A stretch of DNA of 64,000 nt from Mycobacterium botniense (GCF_010723305.1 NZ_BLKW01000004.1:248001-312000); one strand, 5' to 3'; counted from the first letter of the stretch, positions 1 through 12,113 are shown. A program made the numbers and translations. Notes: a model not told the origin generated them from the sequence alone.

Positions 1-2262
1 AAACTCGTCGAGGATTGGATCGAGCAGAGCCGAGTGGAAAGCGTGGCTGGTGTCCAGCCAGTCGCAGCGCACACCGTCGGCGGTCAAGCCTGCCACCGCC
101 TGATCCAGATCCTGCGCGGGCCCAGACAAGACCGTATTGGCGCCGTTGTAGGCGGCAACGGAAAGACTTGGGAACTCGTCGATGATGCTCTCGACGCGCT
201 CGGCGGCGGTGAAGACCGCAACCATCCGGCCGCCCGCCGGCAGACTGCCGAAAAGACGGCCGCGCTCGGCCATCAGCAGCATTCCGTCCTCGAGGGTGAA
301 GACACCTGCGACGCAGGCCGCCGAATACTGGCCGACGCTGTGGCCCAGCACCACATCGGGTTCGAAACCCCATGACTGCCAGAGGCGCGCCAAACTCATC
401 TCCACCGCGAACAAGGCGGGCTGGGCATAGGTGGTCTGGCGCAGTGTCTCTTCACCGACGGAGTCATCCGCGGCGAAAATTACATCAAGCAGAGGCTTGT
501 CGAGAATGTCGGCAACCGTTGCCGCGCAGTGGGTCAGCGTCTGGGCGAACACCGGCTCGGTCTCGAAGAGCTCGCGGGCCATGCCCGCGTGCTGGCTGCC
601 TTGACCGGTGAACAGCCACGCGGTCTTCGGCGTGTCATCGCATACTCCGCGCACCAGTCCGGGTGCCGGCCGGTCGTCGGCGAGCGCGCCGAGCAAGTCA
701 ATGGCAGATTTCTTTGAGTTGACCACCAACGCGGCCCGGTGCTCGAAGTGTGCCCGCGCCACCGCGGCGGTAAAGCACACATCCGCCAAAGTTGCCTCCG
801 GGTGGGCGTTCAACCAGGTGCGGTATTGATCGGCGATCTGGATCAGTGCTGCGGGTGTGCGCGCCGATAGCGGAAGGATGCTGAACCGTCGGTTGTCGGG
901 CACGTCGACCGGATTCGGCGCGCTCGCAAACTGACCGAGTTCACCGGGGGCCTCTGCGACGATGAGGTGCGCGTTGGTGCCGGCGAACCCGAACGAGCTG
1001 ACTCCGGCGATGCGTGGCCGGCTGTTGCGTTCCCAGGCGGTGGCCTCCCGCACAACCTGCACTGGGAGCCGCTCCCACGGAATGTGCGGGGAAGGATTAC
1101 GAAAATGCAGGTGCTTCGGTAAGACCCCGTGCTCGAGGGACAGGATGACCTTGATCAGCCCCGCGATTCCCGCGGCTGCTTCCAGGTGCCCGATATTCGT
1201 CTTCACCGAGCCGATCAAAAGGGGCCGACTCGGATCCCGCCCGGCGCCGAGCACCGCACCTGCGGCCTGGACTTCGATCGGGTCGCCCAGCGACGTCCCG
1301 GTCCCATGCGCCTCCAGGTAGTCGATGTCGCCGGGTGCGATACCGGCGCGCTGCAGCGCCTGTCTGATAACTCGTTGTTGAGCAATGCCGTTGGGTACGG
1401 TCAGGCCACCGGATGCTCCGTCCTGGTTGGTCGCGCTGCCTCGGATGACGGCTCGAATCCGGTTGCCGTCGCGGAGCGCATCTTCAAGGCGTTTCACGAC
1501 GACGACACCGCAGCCCTCGCCGCGGACGTAGCCGTCTGCGGCAGCGTCGAATGTCTTGCACCGCCCGTCGGGCGCGAGCATGCGTGCGCGGGAAAACGTG
1601 ATCATGGTTGCCGGGGTGAGCAGAACATTCGCGCCGCCGGCCAGCGCGAGCTCGCATTCACCCAACTGCAGCGCTTGGCACGCCTGATGGATGGCCACCA
1701 ACGACGAGCTGCACGCGGTGTCGACGGCGACCGCCGGACCCTGCAGCCCCAATCGGTAGCTGATCCGGCCCGCTGCCGCGGCGTTCGAGGTCCCGGTTGC
1801 CATATAGGCTTCGATCTCGGGATAAGTCAGCTCGTCGGATGCCATTCCCAGGTAGTCATGCGTGGACAGACCGACGAATACACCGGTGTTGGTGTTGGCC
1901 AAATCCGTTGGCGCGATGCCTGAATGCTCCACTGCTCGCCACGCGGTCTCCAGCAAAAGCCGATGCTGCGGATCCATCAACCTGGCCTCGCGCGTCGACA
2001 TGCCGAAAAAGGGTGCGTCGAAACCCGTTACGTCAGCAATGAAGCCGGCCCGACGCGTCACGACCTTGCCGGGGATGTCGGGATTGGGGTCAAAGAATTC
2101 GTCGGCATCCCACCTATCGGGAGGCACCTCCGAGATCGCTTCACGGCCGTCGCGCAGCAGCTGCCAGAACTCGTTTGCGTCCGCAGCACCCGGGAAACGG
2201 GCCGCGTAGCCGATGATCGCAAAGCCCGGTGCTGGCTCCTGCTGACCTTCCACGGATGCCAT
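1..2262 (-). CDS. Type I polyketide synthase, N-terminal 754 aa (KS-AT), cut by window edge
   Basis: This is the amino-terminal part of a modular type I polyketide synthase that would build the long acyl chain of a surface glycolipid. The ketosynthase comes first, with catalytic Cys184 in DTACSSS and the HGTGT histidine at 319; the acyltransferase follows with GHSVG (Ser642) and HAFHS at 740-744. HAFH is the malonyl-type specificity motif; methylmalonyl ATs usually have YASH. The start ATG at 2262 has a GGGAGGA ribosome site. No stop occurs before the window edge, so DH/ER/KR/ACP domains would lie outside. It diverges from papA, mmpL, the PE-PPE acyltransferase and fadD, so a role in trehalose polyphleate or acyltrehalose synthesis is inferred. 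No symbol is given because the paralogues cannot be told apart from this fragment. Confidence 0.93.
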   Translation of the reverse strand, partial: MASVEGQQEPAPGFAIIGYAARFPGAADANEFWQLLRDGREAISEVPPDRWDADEFFDPNPDIPGKVVTRRAGFIADVTGFDAPFFGMSTREARLMDPQHRLLLETAWRAVEHSGIAPTDLANTNTGVFVGLSTHDYLGMASDELTYPEIEAYMATGTSNAAAAGRISYRLGLQGPAVAVDTACSSSLVAIHQACQALQLGECELALAGGANVLLTPATMITFSRARMLAPDGRCKTFDAAADGYVRGEGCGVVVVKRLEDALRDGNRIRAVIRGSATNQDGASGGLTVPNGIAQQRVIRQALQRAGIAPGDIDYLEAHGTGTSLGDPIEVQAAGAVLGAGRDPSRPLLIGSVKTNIGHLEAAAGIAGLIKVILSLEHGVLPKHLHFRNPSPHIPWERLPVQVVREATAWERNSRPRIAGVSSFGFAGTNAHLIVAEAPGELGQFASAPNPVDVPDNRRFSILPLSARTPAALIQIADQYRTWLNAHPEATLADVCFTAAVARAHFEHRAALVVNSKKSAIDLLGALADDRPAPGLVRGVCDDTPKTAWLFTGQGSQHAGMARELFETEPVFAQTLTHCAATVADILDKPLLDVIFAADDSVGEETLRQTTYAQPALFAVEMSLARLWQSWGFEPDVVLGHSVGQYSAACVAGVFTLEDGMLLMAERGRLFGSLPAGGRMVAVFTAAERVESIIDEFPSLSVAAYNGANTVLSGPAQDLDQAVAGLTADGVRCDWLDTSHAFHSALLDPILDEF

Positions 2263-2551
2263 GCCGTTGTCCTCCCTGCTGACGGCGCTGAAGATTGGAT
2301 CGGTGTGGGCGGCCCGGTTGCGCACCAGAATCGCTCCGCCGGCCCAGTATTGCAAGTACGACGTTGTGACCGGCCAGCCTACGCCATGGCTGCCGGTCGG
2401 CGTTTGACGCCGGGGAGCTTTGCGCCCGACGAATCCATGAGCTGTCGCGGGCGTCGGTCCATGTCGGCCACACTAACCGCCCGGAGGGTTATGTTGGTCT
2501 CGCTGCCAGCGCGGCGGAGCCGGAGCCGTTCCAGCCGAGGAGGACCTAGTT
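2263..2551. promoter_or_regulatory. Divergent pks/papA intergenic region
   Basis: This 289-bp gap separates the divergent pks (minus) and papA (plus) starts and must hold promoters for both arms of the lipid cluster. I see the two ribosome sites (GGGAGGA before pks; GAGGAGGA at 2537-2544 before papA) but no convincing palindrome or consensus -10 that I would assign. Confidence 0.5.
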
Positions 2552-3973
2552 TTGCGTATTGGGAAAATTACGATCGGCTCGCTTGATGATTGGGCGTTGA
2601 CCCCGGGCACAGTCACCTCATGGCACCCGACGGCCGCGGCCGCGGAAAAAGTCCGGCAAGCGCCGGTCAGTTCGGTGCCGGTCAGCTACATGCAGGGCCA
2701 ACATCTTCGCAACTATCACGAACGAACAGCCGCGGGTTTGGACTTCTCGCGGCAAATCATCGCCACCTGCGAAGTACCCGGCCGATGTGATATCGCTGCC
2801 ATGAACCACGCCGTCAACGCATACCTGCGCCGGCATGACACGTTCCGTAGCTGGTTCGAGCACACTGGTAATGGCCAGTTTATTAAGCACACCATCACCG
2901 ATCCTGCTGCTATTGAGTTTGCGCCGATCCATTACGGCGACATGACAGTTGAGGAAATACGCGCTCATGTGATCGCCATACCCAATCCGCTGGAGTGGGG
3001 CTGCTTCACCTTCGGGATCGTTCAAAGCCAGGGGCACTTCACTTTCTTTGCCGCCATGGATCATGTTCACGGGGATGCGACATTGATCGGCACCACGATG
3101 CTGGAGGCCAACGCGATGTATTCAGCCTTCAGCGGAGGCGGTCAGCCCCTGGTGCTTCCGCAGGCCGGCAGTTTTGACGACTTCTGTGCCCGCGAGCGCC
3201 AGTACACCTCAACGCTCACCCTCGATTCGCCTGAAGTGCGTGCGTGGATCGACTTCGCCGAAAACAACAATGGCGGCTTTCCTGACTTTCCTCTTCCGCT
3301 GGGCAACCCGTGGGAGCCGAGCGGTAGTGACATAGCTTCCGAAGTCTTGATGGATGCGGAACAAACGGAGCGATTCGAATCCGCCTGCGCAGCCGCGGGA
3401 GCGCGCTTTGTCGGGGGCCTGTTCGCCTGCATCGCTTTGGTGGAGCACGAGTTTACCGGTGCTGTCACGTATTACGGACTTACTCCCAGGGATACCCGCA
3501 GAACCACGGACAATTTTTCGACCCAAGGCTGGTTTACCGGCCTGATCCCGATCACGGTCCCAGTAGCTGCGGCGTCTTTCAGCGAGGCCGCGTGGGCTGC
3601 GCAAGCGTCTTTCGATTCGGGTCTGGACTTGGCGAAGGTGCCGTATTATCGCGTATTGGAGTTGGCGCCGTGGTTGAGATGGCCACAACCGAACTTTCCG
3701 GTGTCGAACTTCTTGCATGGCGGCGCTGCTCCGCTTAACGCAGTGCTCGCCGCGGCCGACCTCGGCCTTGCGAACAATATCGGAATCTACTCGGATGGCC
3801 GGTATTCCTATCAACTGACCATCTATATATTTCGGTACGGGGAGGGCACCGTAATGGCGGTTATGTACCCCGACAACCCCATCGCCGAAAAATCTATCGC
3901 CCGGTATATGGAGGCGATGAAGTCCGTGTGTGTGCGGGTCGCCGCCAGCGGGCACTGGGGACGTGTCGCCTAG
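2552..3973 (+). CDS. papA3: PapA-family acyltransferase (papA3-like)
   Basis: This 473-aa protein is a polyketide-associated acyltransferase of the condensation-domain superfamily. In the acyltrehalose family these enzymes move an acyl or polyketide chain onto trehalose. The catalytic HxxxD motif is visible as HVHGD at residues 171-175, and the N-terminus (RIGKITIGSLDDWALTPGT) is typical of PapA1/PapA3. Translation most likely starts at TTG 2552, seven bases after GAGGAGGA; no ATG fits the family start better. It is followed by mmpL after about 105 bp in the same direction. PapA1, PapA2 and PapA3 are close relatives, so the exact paralogue is inferred from the neighbouring MmpL/PE-PPE/FadD set. 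Confidence 0.88.
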   Translation: MRIGKITIGSLDDWALTPGTVTSWHPTAAAAEKVRQAPVSSVPVSYMQGQHLRNYHERTAAGLDFSRQIIATCEVPGRCDIAAMNHAVNAYLRRHDTFRSWFEHTGNGQFIKHTITDPAAIEFAPIHYGDMTVEEIRAHVIAIPNPLEWGCFTFGIVQSQGHFTFFAAMDHVHGDATLIGTTMLEANAMYSAFSGGGQPLVLPQAGSFDDFCARERQYTSTLTLDSPEVRAWIDFAENNNGGFPDFPLPLGNPWEPSGSDIASEVLMDAEQTERFESACAAAGARFVGGLFACIALVEHEFTGAVTYYGLTPRDTRRTTDNFSTQGWFTGLIPITVPVAAASFSEAAWAAQASFDSGLDLAKVPYYRVLELAPWLRWPQPNFPVSNFLHGGAAPLNAVLAAADLGLANNIGIYSDGRYSYQLTIYIFRYGEGTVMAVMYPDNPIAEKSIARYMEAMKSVCVRVAASGHWGRVA

Positions 3974-4078
3974 CCTGGAGCAATCGATGGCGCAGAGCGC
4001 GAAAGTGCGCGGCTACACGGCGCCGGCGAGCGGCGCCGGCGGGAGCACCCCGCTGCGCCGACCGGGGGTGAGGGCAAT

Positions 4079-7000
4079 ATGCGACGGTTAGCAGATTTCG
4101 TGGTGCGGTGGCCCTGGTTAGTCATCGGGCTGTGGGCCGCGGTCGCGGTCGCACTGCCATTAACGTGTCCGCCCCTGGACGAGATGGCCCAGAAGCATCC
4201 GCTCGCGATCTTGCCCAGCGATGCGCCCTCGAGTGTCGCCGCGCGAAAGATGACCGAGGCGTTTCACGAATCCGGCTCAGAAGACCTCCTGCTGGTGGTG
4301 CTGACCAACGACAGAGGGTTTGGCCCCGCCGACGAAACCGCTTACCGCAAACTCGTGGACGCGCTGCGCCGGGACACGCGTGACGTCGTGATGGTGCAGG
4401 ATTTCCTCAGCACACCGCCCTTGCGCTCGGTCTTGACCAGCGAGGATCACAAAGCTTGGGTGTTGCCGGTCGGTGTCGCCGGCGAGTTGGGCACTCCACG
4501 CTCGTACGCCGCTTTCAACCACATCAGTGACATCGTCAAACACGCAGTCACCGGAACACCCTTGACGGCGTATCTGACCGGTCCCGCGGCAACCGTTGCC
4601 GATCTGACGGTCGCGGGTAATCGTGACCGGACGCCGATTGAGGTGGCGATTGCCGCTTTGGTGCTGATCGTCTTGCTGGTGGTTTATCGCAGCGTGGTCG
4701 CCATGGTGCTGCCGCTGCTGACGATCGGGGTCTCCCTGGTGATCGCCCAGGCGGCCGTCGCGGCATACTCCCAACTGAGCGGCTCAGGCGTCTCGAACCA
4801 GTCCATCGTCTTTCTGAGCGCGATTATGGCCGGCGCCGGAACGGATTACACGGTCTTTCTCATTAGCCGCTATCACGACTATCGACGGTTAGGTGCGGAT
4901 TTCGATCAGGCGGTCAAGAGAGCGCTGATTTCGATCGGAAAAGTAATCGCCGCATCGGCAGCCACCGTCGGTATTACCTTTCTCGTCATAAGCTTCGCTC
5001 AAATGGGCGTGTTCAAAACGGTTGGAGCGTCGGCAGCGATCGGGATCGGCGTGGCATTCCTCGCCGCGGTGACATTGCTGCCGGCTATTCTGGTGCTCGC
5101 CGGGCCACGCGGCTGGGTTAAGCCGCGGCGCGAACTGACCGCTCGGTTTTGGCGGCGTTCAGGCATACGCATCGTGCGCCGGCCGGTGATCCATCTGGTT
5201 GCCAGCGTGCTTGTGTTGATCACGCTGGCCAGCTGTGCTTTCTTGGTGCGTTACAACTACGACGATCGCAAGGCCTTGCGGCCCTCCGCTCCAAGTTCCA
5301 TTGGCTACGCAGCGCTGGAACGCCATTTTCCGGTGAATGAGTCTATTCCGGAGTACATCCTCGTCCAATCACCGCATGATCTCCGCACACCACAGGCCTT
5401 TGCCGACTTGGAGCAAATGGCGGACCGAGTTAGCCAATTGCCGAATATCGCTGCCGTCAGCGGCATCACGCGCCCGACCGGAACTGTGCCGAAAGAATTC
5501 AGAGCCACCTACCAGGCGGGGGCCGTTGGCACCCTCCTGGCCGGCGGGTCCACCCTGATCAACGAGCACACCAATGACCTCAATCGGCTGGTCGAAGGGG
5601 CCGGCACCCTGGCCGACAACCTCAGCGACGTGCGTGGTCAAGTCAACCTGCTCGCGACCAGCATTCAGAGTCTGCTCGACGCCGTCTCCTCCATGAAAAC
5701 CCAGTACAGCGGCGACACCTTGGTCAAGGAGGTCGACACGGCAGCCAAGCTCGTCGACCACGTTAATTCCCTCAGCAACGCCATGGGCTGGAACTTTTCA
5801 GCCGGCAAGGACATGTTCGCCTGGATAGGCCCGGTGCTGACGGCGCTGCGCGGCAACCCGGTCTGCGATGCCGACGAGACCTGCAGCGCCACCCGCGGGG
5901 ACTTTGAACGGCTGATCGGTGTGCGTGATCAGGGCGACCTCGACGCGATCAACGATCTCCTTCGGCAACTGCAGTCGTTGCCGGACAAAAAGACCCTCGA
6001 CGCGTCGATGGACCGGGTACGCGGCGCATTGACCAACCTCACCAGGGTGATGCATTCCATGGGGATGGACCAGCCCGGTGGCCTGCAGGCCAACCTAAGC
6101 GGTCTGCAAGATGGTGCCGACCGCTTCGCCGGTGGAAGCCGACAAGTGGCTGACGCGGTGGCTCAACTCGTCGAGCAGGTCAAACAGCTCGGCGCTGAGC
6201 TCGGTGAGGCAGCGACGTTTCTGCTGACGCTGAAACATGACGCGGCGCGGCCGGCAATGGCCGGGTTCAACATCCCGGCCCAGCTGCTGCATCTCGCGGA
6301 GTTTCAGAAGGCCGCCAGGGTTTTCATTTCGCCCGACGGCCACTCCGCGCGGTACTTGGTTCAAACCAAACTCAATCCGTTCAGCACCGCAGCGATGGAT
6401 CAGGTCAACGCGATCAGTGCGACCGCTCGGGGAGCCCAGCCGAACACCACGTTAGCGGACGCTACGGTGTCGATAGCGGGATACACCGCGAGCCTGCGCG
6501 ATACACGCGATTATTACGAACACGACATCCGGTTCATCATCGCGGTAACCCTCGTCGTGGTGCAACTGACCTTGGTCGCCCTATTGCGAGCGATCGTGGC
6601 GCCACTGTATCTGGTTGCTACCGTGGTCATTTCCTATTTGTCAGCGGTGGGCATCGGTGCGCTGGTCTTTCAACTCATACTCGGCCAGCAATTACATTGG
6701 AGTGTGCCGCCCCTGGCGTTCGTCGTGTTGATCGCAGTGGGAGCCGATTACAACATGCTGCTCATCTCCCGGATGCGGGATGAGTCTGTGCACAGCATGC
6801 GTTACGGCGTCATCCGCACGCTGGGTTCGACGGGCGGCGTGATCACTGCAGCAGGTTTGATCTTCGCTGCCTCGATGTGCGGCCTCTTGTTTTCCAGCAT
6901 CAGCACCGTGGTACAGGGCGGTTTTGTGATCGGTGTCGGTATTCTGTTGGATACCTTCGTGGTACGCACAATGACCGTGCCTGCCATTGCTGCCCTGGTC

Positions 7001-7081
7001 GGGCGGGCGAACTGGTGGCCGTCACGGGTGCGCATGTCGGATCAAGGCCACCGTCGCCGGGCGGAGCGGCGGGCGGAATAA
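4079..7081 (+). CDS. mmpL10: MmpL-family lipid transporter (mmpL10-like)
   Basis: This 1000-aa RND-superfamily membrane protein should export the glycolipid precursor across the inner membrane. Twelve membrane segments in two halves are apparent, with a large periplasmic loop after TM1 and a second, long helical loop (roughly residues 480-780) between TM7 and TM8. The proton-relay Asp-Tyr pairs of TM4 and TM10 are seen in [14 protein letters not shown] and [14 protein letters not shown]. The ATG at 4079 follows GTGAGGG. Length and neighbours (papA upstream, PE-PPE acyltransferase and fadD downstream) match MmpL8/MmpL10-type transporters of the SL-1, DAT/PAT and TPP loci rather than the shorter MmpL13 type found later in this window. 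Confidence 0.9.
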   Translation: MRRLADFVVRWPWLVIGLWAAVAVALPLTCPPLDEMAQKHPLAILPSDAPSSVAARKMTEAFHESGSEDLLLVVLTNDRGFGPADETAYRKLVDALRRDTRDVVMVQDFLSTPPLRSVLTSEDHKAWVLPVGVAGELGTPRSYAAFNHISDIVKHAVTGTPLTAYLTGPAATVADLTVAGNRDRTPIEVAIAALVLIVLLVVYRSVVAMVLPLLTIGVSLVIAQAAVAAYSQLSGSGVSNQSIVFLSAIMAGAGTDYTVFLISRYHDYRRLGADFDQAVKRALISIGKVIAASAATVGITFLVISFAQMGVFKTVGASAAIGIGVAFLAAVTLLPAILVLAGPRGWVKPRRELTARFWRRSGIRIVRRPVIHLVASVLVLITLASCAFLVRYNYDDRKALRPSAPSSIGYAALERHFPVNESIPEYILVQSPHDLRTPQAFADLEQMADRVSQLPNIAAVSGITRPTGTVPKEFRATYQAGAVGTLLAGGSTLINEHTNDLNRLVEGAGTLADNLSDVRGQVNLLATSIQSLLDAVSSMKTQYSGDTLVKEVDTAAKLVDHVNSLSNAMGWNFSAGKDMFAWIGPVLTALRGNPVCDADETCSATRGDFERLIGVRDQGDLDAINDLLRQLQSLPDKKTLDASMDRVRGALTNLTRVMHSMGMDQPGGLQANLSGLQDGADRFAGGSRQVADAVAQLVEQVKQLGAELGEAATFLLTLKHDAARPAMAGFNIPAQLLHLAEFQKAARVFISPDGHSARYLVQTKLNPFSTAAMDQVNAISATARGAQPNTTLADATVSIAGYTASLRDTRDYYEHDIRFIIAVTLVVVQLTLVALLRAIVAPLYLVATVVISYLSAVGIGALVFQLILGQQLHWSVPPLAFVVLIAVGADYNMLLISRMRDESVHSMRYGVIRTLGSTGGVITAAGLIFAASMCGLLFSSISTVVQGGFVIGVGILLDTFVVRTMTVPAIAALVGRANWWPSRVRMSDQGHRRRAERRAE

Positions 7082-7149
7082 GCACAGGTTAGCGCCCGCA
7101 CGTGAGGTATGTGAGACTACAAGACGACGCCGAGCAGTCAAGGACAGGG

Positions 7150-8262
7150 ATGAAAAGACTACTCGCCGGAGTTACCGCGCTGGTGACTGTCGGCGCCACA
7201 GGATGTTTTGGTACCGGGTCTGTGTCGGCCGACGACACGCCGTCCGGTGCGGCACCGGCCGGTACATCAGCCGACGGGACGGCCTACGCGCTGGGCGGTG
7301 CTCACGTTTTGGGCATCCCCTACGACGAGTACATTCGCCGGGAAGGCGCTGAATGGTTTCCCGGCCTGAAGCGACAGATCGTGCCCTACCCGGCGGGTCA
7401 GGTTCAGGGCCATGTGCTGGAACGGCTGTTCCCGGGCATCGGTCGGCTTGATGAATTCTTCCCGGGCCTGGGCGTAAACGGTCCCAGCGTTGGCGAATCA
7501 GTCGATGCGGGAGCCGCTAATCTCGATGCGGCCATCCGCCACGGCGGTCACGGCACCGCGATCGGCCTCTCCGAGGGTTCACTCGTGTTGGAGGCCGAGC
7601 AGGCGCGGCTCGCGAACGATCCCACCGCACCACCGCCAGATCAACTGAGCTTCGCCACGTTCGGCGACCCAGTTGCGCGGCATGCCTTCGGGCAGAGTTT
7701 CCTGACCGCTATGTTCCCGGTGGGCAGCATTGTTCCGGCACTCGACTATCGCATACCACCTCCGGTCGAGAGCCAATACGACACCAAGGTTTTCGTCTCC
7801 GCTTACGACTCGATCGCCGACTTCCCCGACCGGCCGGACAACCTGTTCGCTCTCGCCAACACGCTTATGGGCCTCGCTACGGGCCACACTGCGGTGGCAT
7901 TCACCAACCCAGACATGGTGCCGCCGCAAAACATCAGAACGACGGTTAACTCCAAGGGTGCGACAACGACGACGTATTTAATCCCTGAAAAGCACCTTCC
8001 GCTGGTCATGCCGTTGGCTTACATCGGCATTGACGAGGACACGCTGAATAAGCTCGACGCAATATTGGCGCCCCGGGTAAACGCCGGCTATTCACGAAAC
8101 GACGATCCCGCGACCGCGCCGATCCAAGTGGACCCCGTGCACGGTTTCGACCCCGCGGCCGTCACCGCGCCGGCCACCCAGGCGACTTTCGGTGGTGGCG
8201 CCGACCCTTTTTCGCAAATCCTCAATGGTGCCCTGTCTGTATTGTCACAGGGTAAGGGCTGA
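7150..8262 (+). CDS. Exported PE-PPE-domain acyltransferase/hydrolase (Chp-like)
   Basis: This 370-aa exported alpha/beta-hydrolase has a PE-PPE-type domain. Relatives (Chp1/Rv3822, Chp2/Rv1184c and the PE protein of the TPP locus) carry out the last acyl transfers onto trehalose outside the membrane. The nucleophile is the serine of GLSEGS, about residue 138. The N-terminus [20 protein letters not shown] is a signal sequence; ATGC could be a weak lipobox. The reading frame is open back to GTG 7102, but ATG 7150 gives the clean signal peptide and is preferred. It lies 68 bp after mmpL on the same strand, supporting a shared transcript. Catalytic His and Asp assignments were not made. Confidence 0.82.
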   Translation: MKRLLAGVTALVTVGATGCFGTGSVSADDTPSGAAPAGTSADGTAYALGGAHVLGIPYDEYIRREGAEWFPGLKRQIVPYPAGQVQGHVLERLFPGIGRLDEFFPGLGVNGPSVGESVDAGAANLDAAIRHGGHGTAIGLSEGSLVLEAEQARLANDPTAPPPDQLSFATFGDPVARHAFGQSFLTAMFPVGSIVPALDYRIPPPVESQYDTKVFVSAYDSIADFPDRPDNLFALANTLMGLATGHTAVAFTNPDMVPPQNIRTTVNSKGATTTTYLIPEKHLPLVMPLAYIGIDEDTLNKLDAILAPRVNAGYSRNDDPATAPIQVDPVHGFDPAAVTAPATQATFGGGADPFSQILNGALSVLSQGKG

Positions 8263-8819
8263 CAAAGTATGCTGCCACAGGCCGGGCCGGCCATCACTTC
8301 GGTCGTGTCGGTGCCGCGCGTTTTCCCAGCCGATACAAGCGGCATCACACACACCGGGACAGCCGAGGTGTCCGATCACGACCGCCTCACGGCACAGCCG
8401 ATGACGACAGCGACGCCTCTGCGGGGTGCTGGCGTTTTAAATCTGCGGCGCGCTGCTGCGCTTATCTGTCAGCCCGACTTCGACCTCCGCGCGGGTACTC
8501 ACACTACGAATGCCTCAGCGCCGCAAAGAAAGTGTTCCCGTTGGCCTCTGGACCACCGCCGGCGTACAGCGTCGTTTGCTGCTGCCGCCGGATGGTCTTC
8601 ACGTTTGCCTGCCTCGTCAACACCGACTGCGCCGGGAATGGGCGGGTTGTGATTGGTCTTGGCGGCAGGTCTGGGGGCGGTGATCGCCCTGCGGATACCC
8701 CGACAGGCCGACCACTACTGACACTCAGCCATGCGCTCATCGGGGCCGGGGCCGCCGCGCCGGCGACGATAGGCCTTCGAAAGCACGAAATCGTTTGGCA
8801 GAGTTTATAGTACGGTATT
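8263..8819. other. Intergenic, no convincing gene
   Basis: The 557 bp between the PE-PPE acyltransferase and fadD hold several overlapping open frames on both strands, none with recognisable domains, a ribosome site or consistent codon use. The last 25 bases before fadD are AT-rich and may contain its promoter. It may be a decayed gene, but no ancestor could be recognised. Confidence 0.5.
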
Positions 8820-10568
8820 GTGATGGCTATGGCTCAGTCGTCGATTCTTGCCATGTTGCACGCGCGCGCCAGCCTACGGCCCCACGACGTCGCATTCACG
8901 TTTACCAATTACGATGACGATTGGGCGGGGGTTTCCGAAAGTCTCACATGGTCGCAGTTATCCCGCCGCACACTGAACGTGGCACACGAGCTCGGCCGTC
9001 ATGGATCGGTCGGAGACAGGGCGGTAATTCTGGCTCCCCAAAGCCTTGATTACATTGCCGCATTCCTGGGATCGATGCAGGCCGGGCAGATAGCAGTTCC
9101 GCTCCCGTTGCCGCACCGCGGCTCGAGTCATGAACGTGTAAGTCTGGTCCTTGCTGATACGTCGCCCGCAGTTGTTCTCACGACTTCCGCGGTCGCCGAA
9201 GATATCGCGGAATATGTTGAGCAAGCCCATCTGGATGCTGTTCCGAAGATTGTCGAAATCGATTCGATGAATCTGGACGCCAATCTGGAAATCAGCGATG
9301 GCACTGTTGATTTGCCGAGCACAGCCTATTTGCAGTACAGCTCAGGTTCAACCAGACTGCCGACCGGAGTCATGATCTCGCACCACAATCTCCAGGTGAA
9401 TTTCGACCAGCTGATGCGCTGTTTCTTCGCGGACTCCAACGTTAAAGCGCCGGCGGATACGACGATTGTGTCGTGGTTGCCCTTCTACCATGATATGGGT
9501 TTGATGCTGGGCGTTTGCGCGCCGATCCTGAGTGGCTACCACGCCGAGTTGACGGGTCCGATGTCGTTTTTGGAGAAGCCCGCCAGGTGGATACGATCGT
9601 TGGCCGCGAGCCCCCATGCGTGGTCGGCAGCACCCAATTTCGCCTTTGACTTGGCGGCCCGCAAAACAACTGATGACGACTTGGCCGGGCTCGACCTCGG
9701 CGGCGTGCTGGGCATCATCAGCGGCGCCGAACGAGTCGAGCCGGCCACAGTGCGACGCTTCGTCGACCGGTTTGCTCACTTCAATTTTCGGGAAGACATG
9801 GTGCGTCCGTCCTATGGCCTGGCAGAGGCAACTGTCTTCGTGGCGACTGGCATCTGGAGCGGTTCGTCGGGAACGGTTCACTTCGATGCCGGGGAGCTGT
9901 CTTCGGGCCGCGCTCGACGGTGCGCGGCTGGGCAGGGCACGGCACTGGTCAAATACACAGTGCCGCAATCACCCACGTTGCGGATCGTCGACGCCGACAC
10001 GCACCGCGAGTGCCCGCCAAGCTTGGTCGGCGAGATCTGGGTCCATGGTGACAATGTCGCCGAAGGCTACTGGCGCAAACCGCCGGAGGAGCAGTGCTGT
10101 TTCGGCGCAACGCTCGTCGATCCTGCACCGGGAACGCCTGACGCGCCCTGGCTCAGAACCGGCGATCTCGGTTTCATTTTCGAGGATGCGCTGTTCATTG
10201 TCGGCCGCATCAAGGATCTGCTGATCATCCGCGGGCGTAATCACTACCCGGAGGACATCGAGGCGACGGTCCACGAGATCACCCGTGGCCGGGTCGCGGC
10301 GATATCGGTCCGGCTCCAGAGCACCGAGCAGCTGGTCACCATCATCGAACTCAAGAAGCGAGGCGATTCCAACGAGGAGGTGATGCACTGGCTCAGCTGC
10401 GTCAAAAGCGACGTCACCTCCGCAATATCTCACGTGCACGGTTTGAATGTGGGGGATGTCGTTTTGGTGCCGCCGGGATCGATTCCCACCACAACGAGCG
10501 GCAAAATCCGGCGTGCTGCCTGTGTGGAGCAGTACCGCCGCGACCAGTTCATCCGGTTGGACGCCTAA
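8820..10568 (+). CDS. Fatty acyl-AMP ligase (FAAL, fadD21/fadD23-like)
   Basis: This 582-aa adenylate-forming enzyme activates a fatty acid as acyl-AMP and loads it onto the partner Pks. Visible motifs are the P-loop region [18 protein letters not shown], the FAAL-typical [28 protein letters not shown] and the C-terminal [20 protein letters not shown]. Length matches FAAL FadDs of about 580 aa. The start is GTG 8820 or the ATG directly after it (8823); no strong ribosome site decides. Its stop overlaps the convergent xseB stop by four bases. Being downstream of papA-mmpL-PE fits FadD23/FadD21 of the TPP/SL/PAT loci. Confidence 0.9.
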   Translation: MMAMAQSSILAMLHARASLRPHDVAFTFTNYDDDWAGVSESLTWSQLSRRTLNVAHELGRHGSVGDRAVILAPQSLDYIAAFLGSMQAGQIAVPLPLPHRGSSHERVSLVLADTSPAVVLTTSAVAEDIAEYVEQAHLDAVPKIVEIDSMNLDANLEISDGTVDLPSTAYLQYSSGSTRLPTGVMISHHNLQVNFDQLMRCFFADSNVKAPADTTIVSWLPFYHDMGLMLGVCAPILSGYHAELTGPMSFLEKPARWIRSLAASPHAWSAAPNFAFDLAARKTTDDDLAGLDLGGVLGIISGAERVEPATVRRFVDRFAHFNFREDMVRPSYGLAEATVFVATGIWSGSSGTVHFDAGELSSGRARRCAAGQGTALVKYTVPQSPTLRIVDADTHRECPPSLVGEIWVHGDNVAEGYWRKPPEEQCCFGATLVDPAPGTPDAPWLRTGDLGFIFEDALFIVGRIKDLLIIRGRNHYPEDIEATVHEITRGRVAAISVRLQSTEQLVTIIELKKRGDSNEEVMHWLSCVKSDVTSAISHVHGLNVGDVVLVPPGSIPTTTSGKIRRAACVEQYRRDQFIRLDA

Positions 10569-10879
10569 GCCGGCTGCGGGGGCGTGTTGGCTGGCGAGCC
10601 GATGCCCGGTGCGGGCATGCCGGCTCCGCCCGACCGTGGTGCCGACGCGTCCTCAGTATCCTCGGCAGCGAGGACATCCTCGATCCGCTGACGGGCACCA
10701 GCTAGGTGCTCCTCGCATCTTCTTGCCAGCTTCTCGCCTCTCTCCCACAGTTTCAGCGACGTCTCGAGGTCGAGCCCTCCCTGCTCGAGCAGGCGCACGA
10801 CTTCGATGAGTTGATCACGGCATTCTTCGTAACCGAGTTGACTAATCGGAGTCGTGGAGTCGGTTTGGTCATGTCCCAT
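10565..10879 (-). CDS. xseB: Exodeoxyribonuclease VII small subunit
   Basis: This 104-aa protein is the small subunit of exodeoxyribonuclease VII, which degrades single-stranded DNA from both ends together with XseA. The family signature is clear in the central helices ([20 protein letters not shown], then [19 protein letters not shown]). A Pro/Gly-rich tail follows. ATG 10879 is chosen because GAAGGA lies nine bases upstream; a second in-frame ATG at 10894 is less likely. It overlaps the end of xseA by 11 bases, so the two are translationally coupled. Confidence 0.93.
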   Translation of the reverse strand: MGHDQTDSTTPISQLGYEECRDQLIEVVRLLEQGGLDLETSLKLWERGEKLARRCEEHLAGARQRIEDVLAAEDTEDASAPRSGGAGMPAPGIGSPANTPPQPA

Positions 10880-12113
10880 CGGCGGGTCCTTCACTTACCG
10901 CGGTGAGCGCTCCATCGGAAACCCGCACCCGCAGCCGGGTGCCGGCGGGAGCATTGTCAACCGAGCGCAGCACCGAGGCCGGGCCCTCTGCCGTGACCGT
11001 CTGCACGACGGCGTACCCGCGGGCGAGGGTAGCCGCCGGGCCCAAGGTAGCCAGCCGGGCGGCGAGATGGCTGACCCGCTCGGTCTCTGCCTCCACGAGC
11101 CGGCTGATATCGCGACGAACCGCTGACCGGGCACGGTGTATCTCCTCGGCGTGTGTGGTCAATGCGCGCAGCGGATCGGCCAGGACCGGCCGGCTGCGTA
11201 ACTGGGCTAGCGCGCGTTGTTCGCGGGATACCCAATTACGCAGCGCTTGTGCACTGCGCCGCCGCAAATCGTCGATTAACAGCTGTTCGGCGACGGTATC
11301 CGGGACGATGGTCTTTGCGGCATCGGTGGGCGTGGCGGCACGCAGATCGGCAACCAGGTCGCAGAGCGGGTTGTCGGGTTCGTGACCGACCGCGCTGACC
11401 ACCGGTGTTCGGCAGGCGGCGATGGCCCGGCACAGCGTCTCGTCGGAAAAGGGCAGCAAGTCTTCCACGCTGCCCCCGCCGCGGGCCAAGACGATCACGT
11501 CAACATCCGGATCTGTGTCGAGGTCACGCAGTGCGTCGACAATCTGCGGCACGGCATGGGGTCCCTGCACAGCTGTGTTGCGCACCGCGAAACGCACCGC
11601 CGGCCAGCGTGCGGCGGCCACTGTCGTCACATCGTGCTCGGCAGCGCTGCCTCGGCCGGTGATCAGCCCGATCATGTTGGGCAGAAATGGAATCGGCCGT
11701 TTGAGCCTGGGGTCGAAAAGCCCTTCAGCGTCCAGCAGCCTCCGCAGCCGCTCGATGCGAGCCAACAGCTCACCGATACCGACTGGCCGAATATCGCTGA
11801 GCCGCAACGAGAATGTGCCGCGTCCGGTGTAGAACGTGGGTTTGCCGCAGACCACCACCTGGGTGCCTTCGGTTAATTCGACCGGCGCGTCCAGGACCAG
11901 CTCGCGCGAACATGTGACGGTCAGCGACATGTCGGCGGCCGGGTCACGCAGCACCATGAATACGGTCTTGGAGTCGGGGCGGATCGTGATCTGGGCCAGC
12001 TGACCCTCGACCCAGACGGTGCCCAGTTTGTCGATCCAGCCTGCGATCCGGACGGCCACCGCGCGTACCGGGAACGGGTTTTCAGGCGAATTCGCCGGGG
12101 CGGCTCGGCTCAC
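10869..12113 (-). CDS. xseA: Exodeoxyribonuclease VII large subunit
   Basis: This 414-aa protein is the catalytic large subunit of exodeoxyribonuclease VII in DNA repair and recombination. An N-terminal OB-fold nucleic-acid domain (residues about 10-110) precedes the nuclease domain with [30 protein letters not shown] and [30 protein letters not shown] motifs, then a coiled-coil C-terminus. The start is GTG 12113, which overlaps the stop of the upstream gene in a GTGA junction. Gene order Rv1109c-like/xseA/xseB is the conserved mycobacterial arrangement. Confidence 0.95.
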   Translation of the reverse strand: MSRAAPANSPENPFPVRAVAVRIAGWIDKLGTVWVEGQLAQITIRPDSKTVFMVLRDPAADMSLTVTCSRELVLDAPVELTEGTQVVVCGKPTFYTGRGTFSLRLSDIRPVGIGELLARIERLRRLLDAEGLFDPRLKRPIPFLPNMIGLITGRGSAAEHDVTTVAAARWPAVRFAVRNTAVQGPHAVPQIVDALRDLDTDPDVDVIVLARGGGSVEDLLPFSDETLCRAIAACRTPVVSAVGHEPDNPLCDLVADLRAATPTDAAKTIVPDTVAEQLLIDDLRRRSAQALRNWVSREQRALAQLRSRPVLADPLRALTTHAEEIHRARSAVRRDISRLVEAETERVSHLAARLATLGPAATLARGYAVVQTVTAEGPASVLRSVDNAPAGTRLRVRVSDGALTAVSEGPADGT

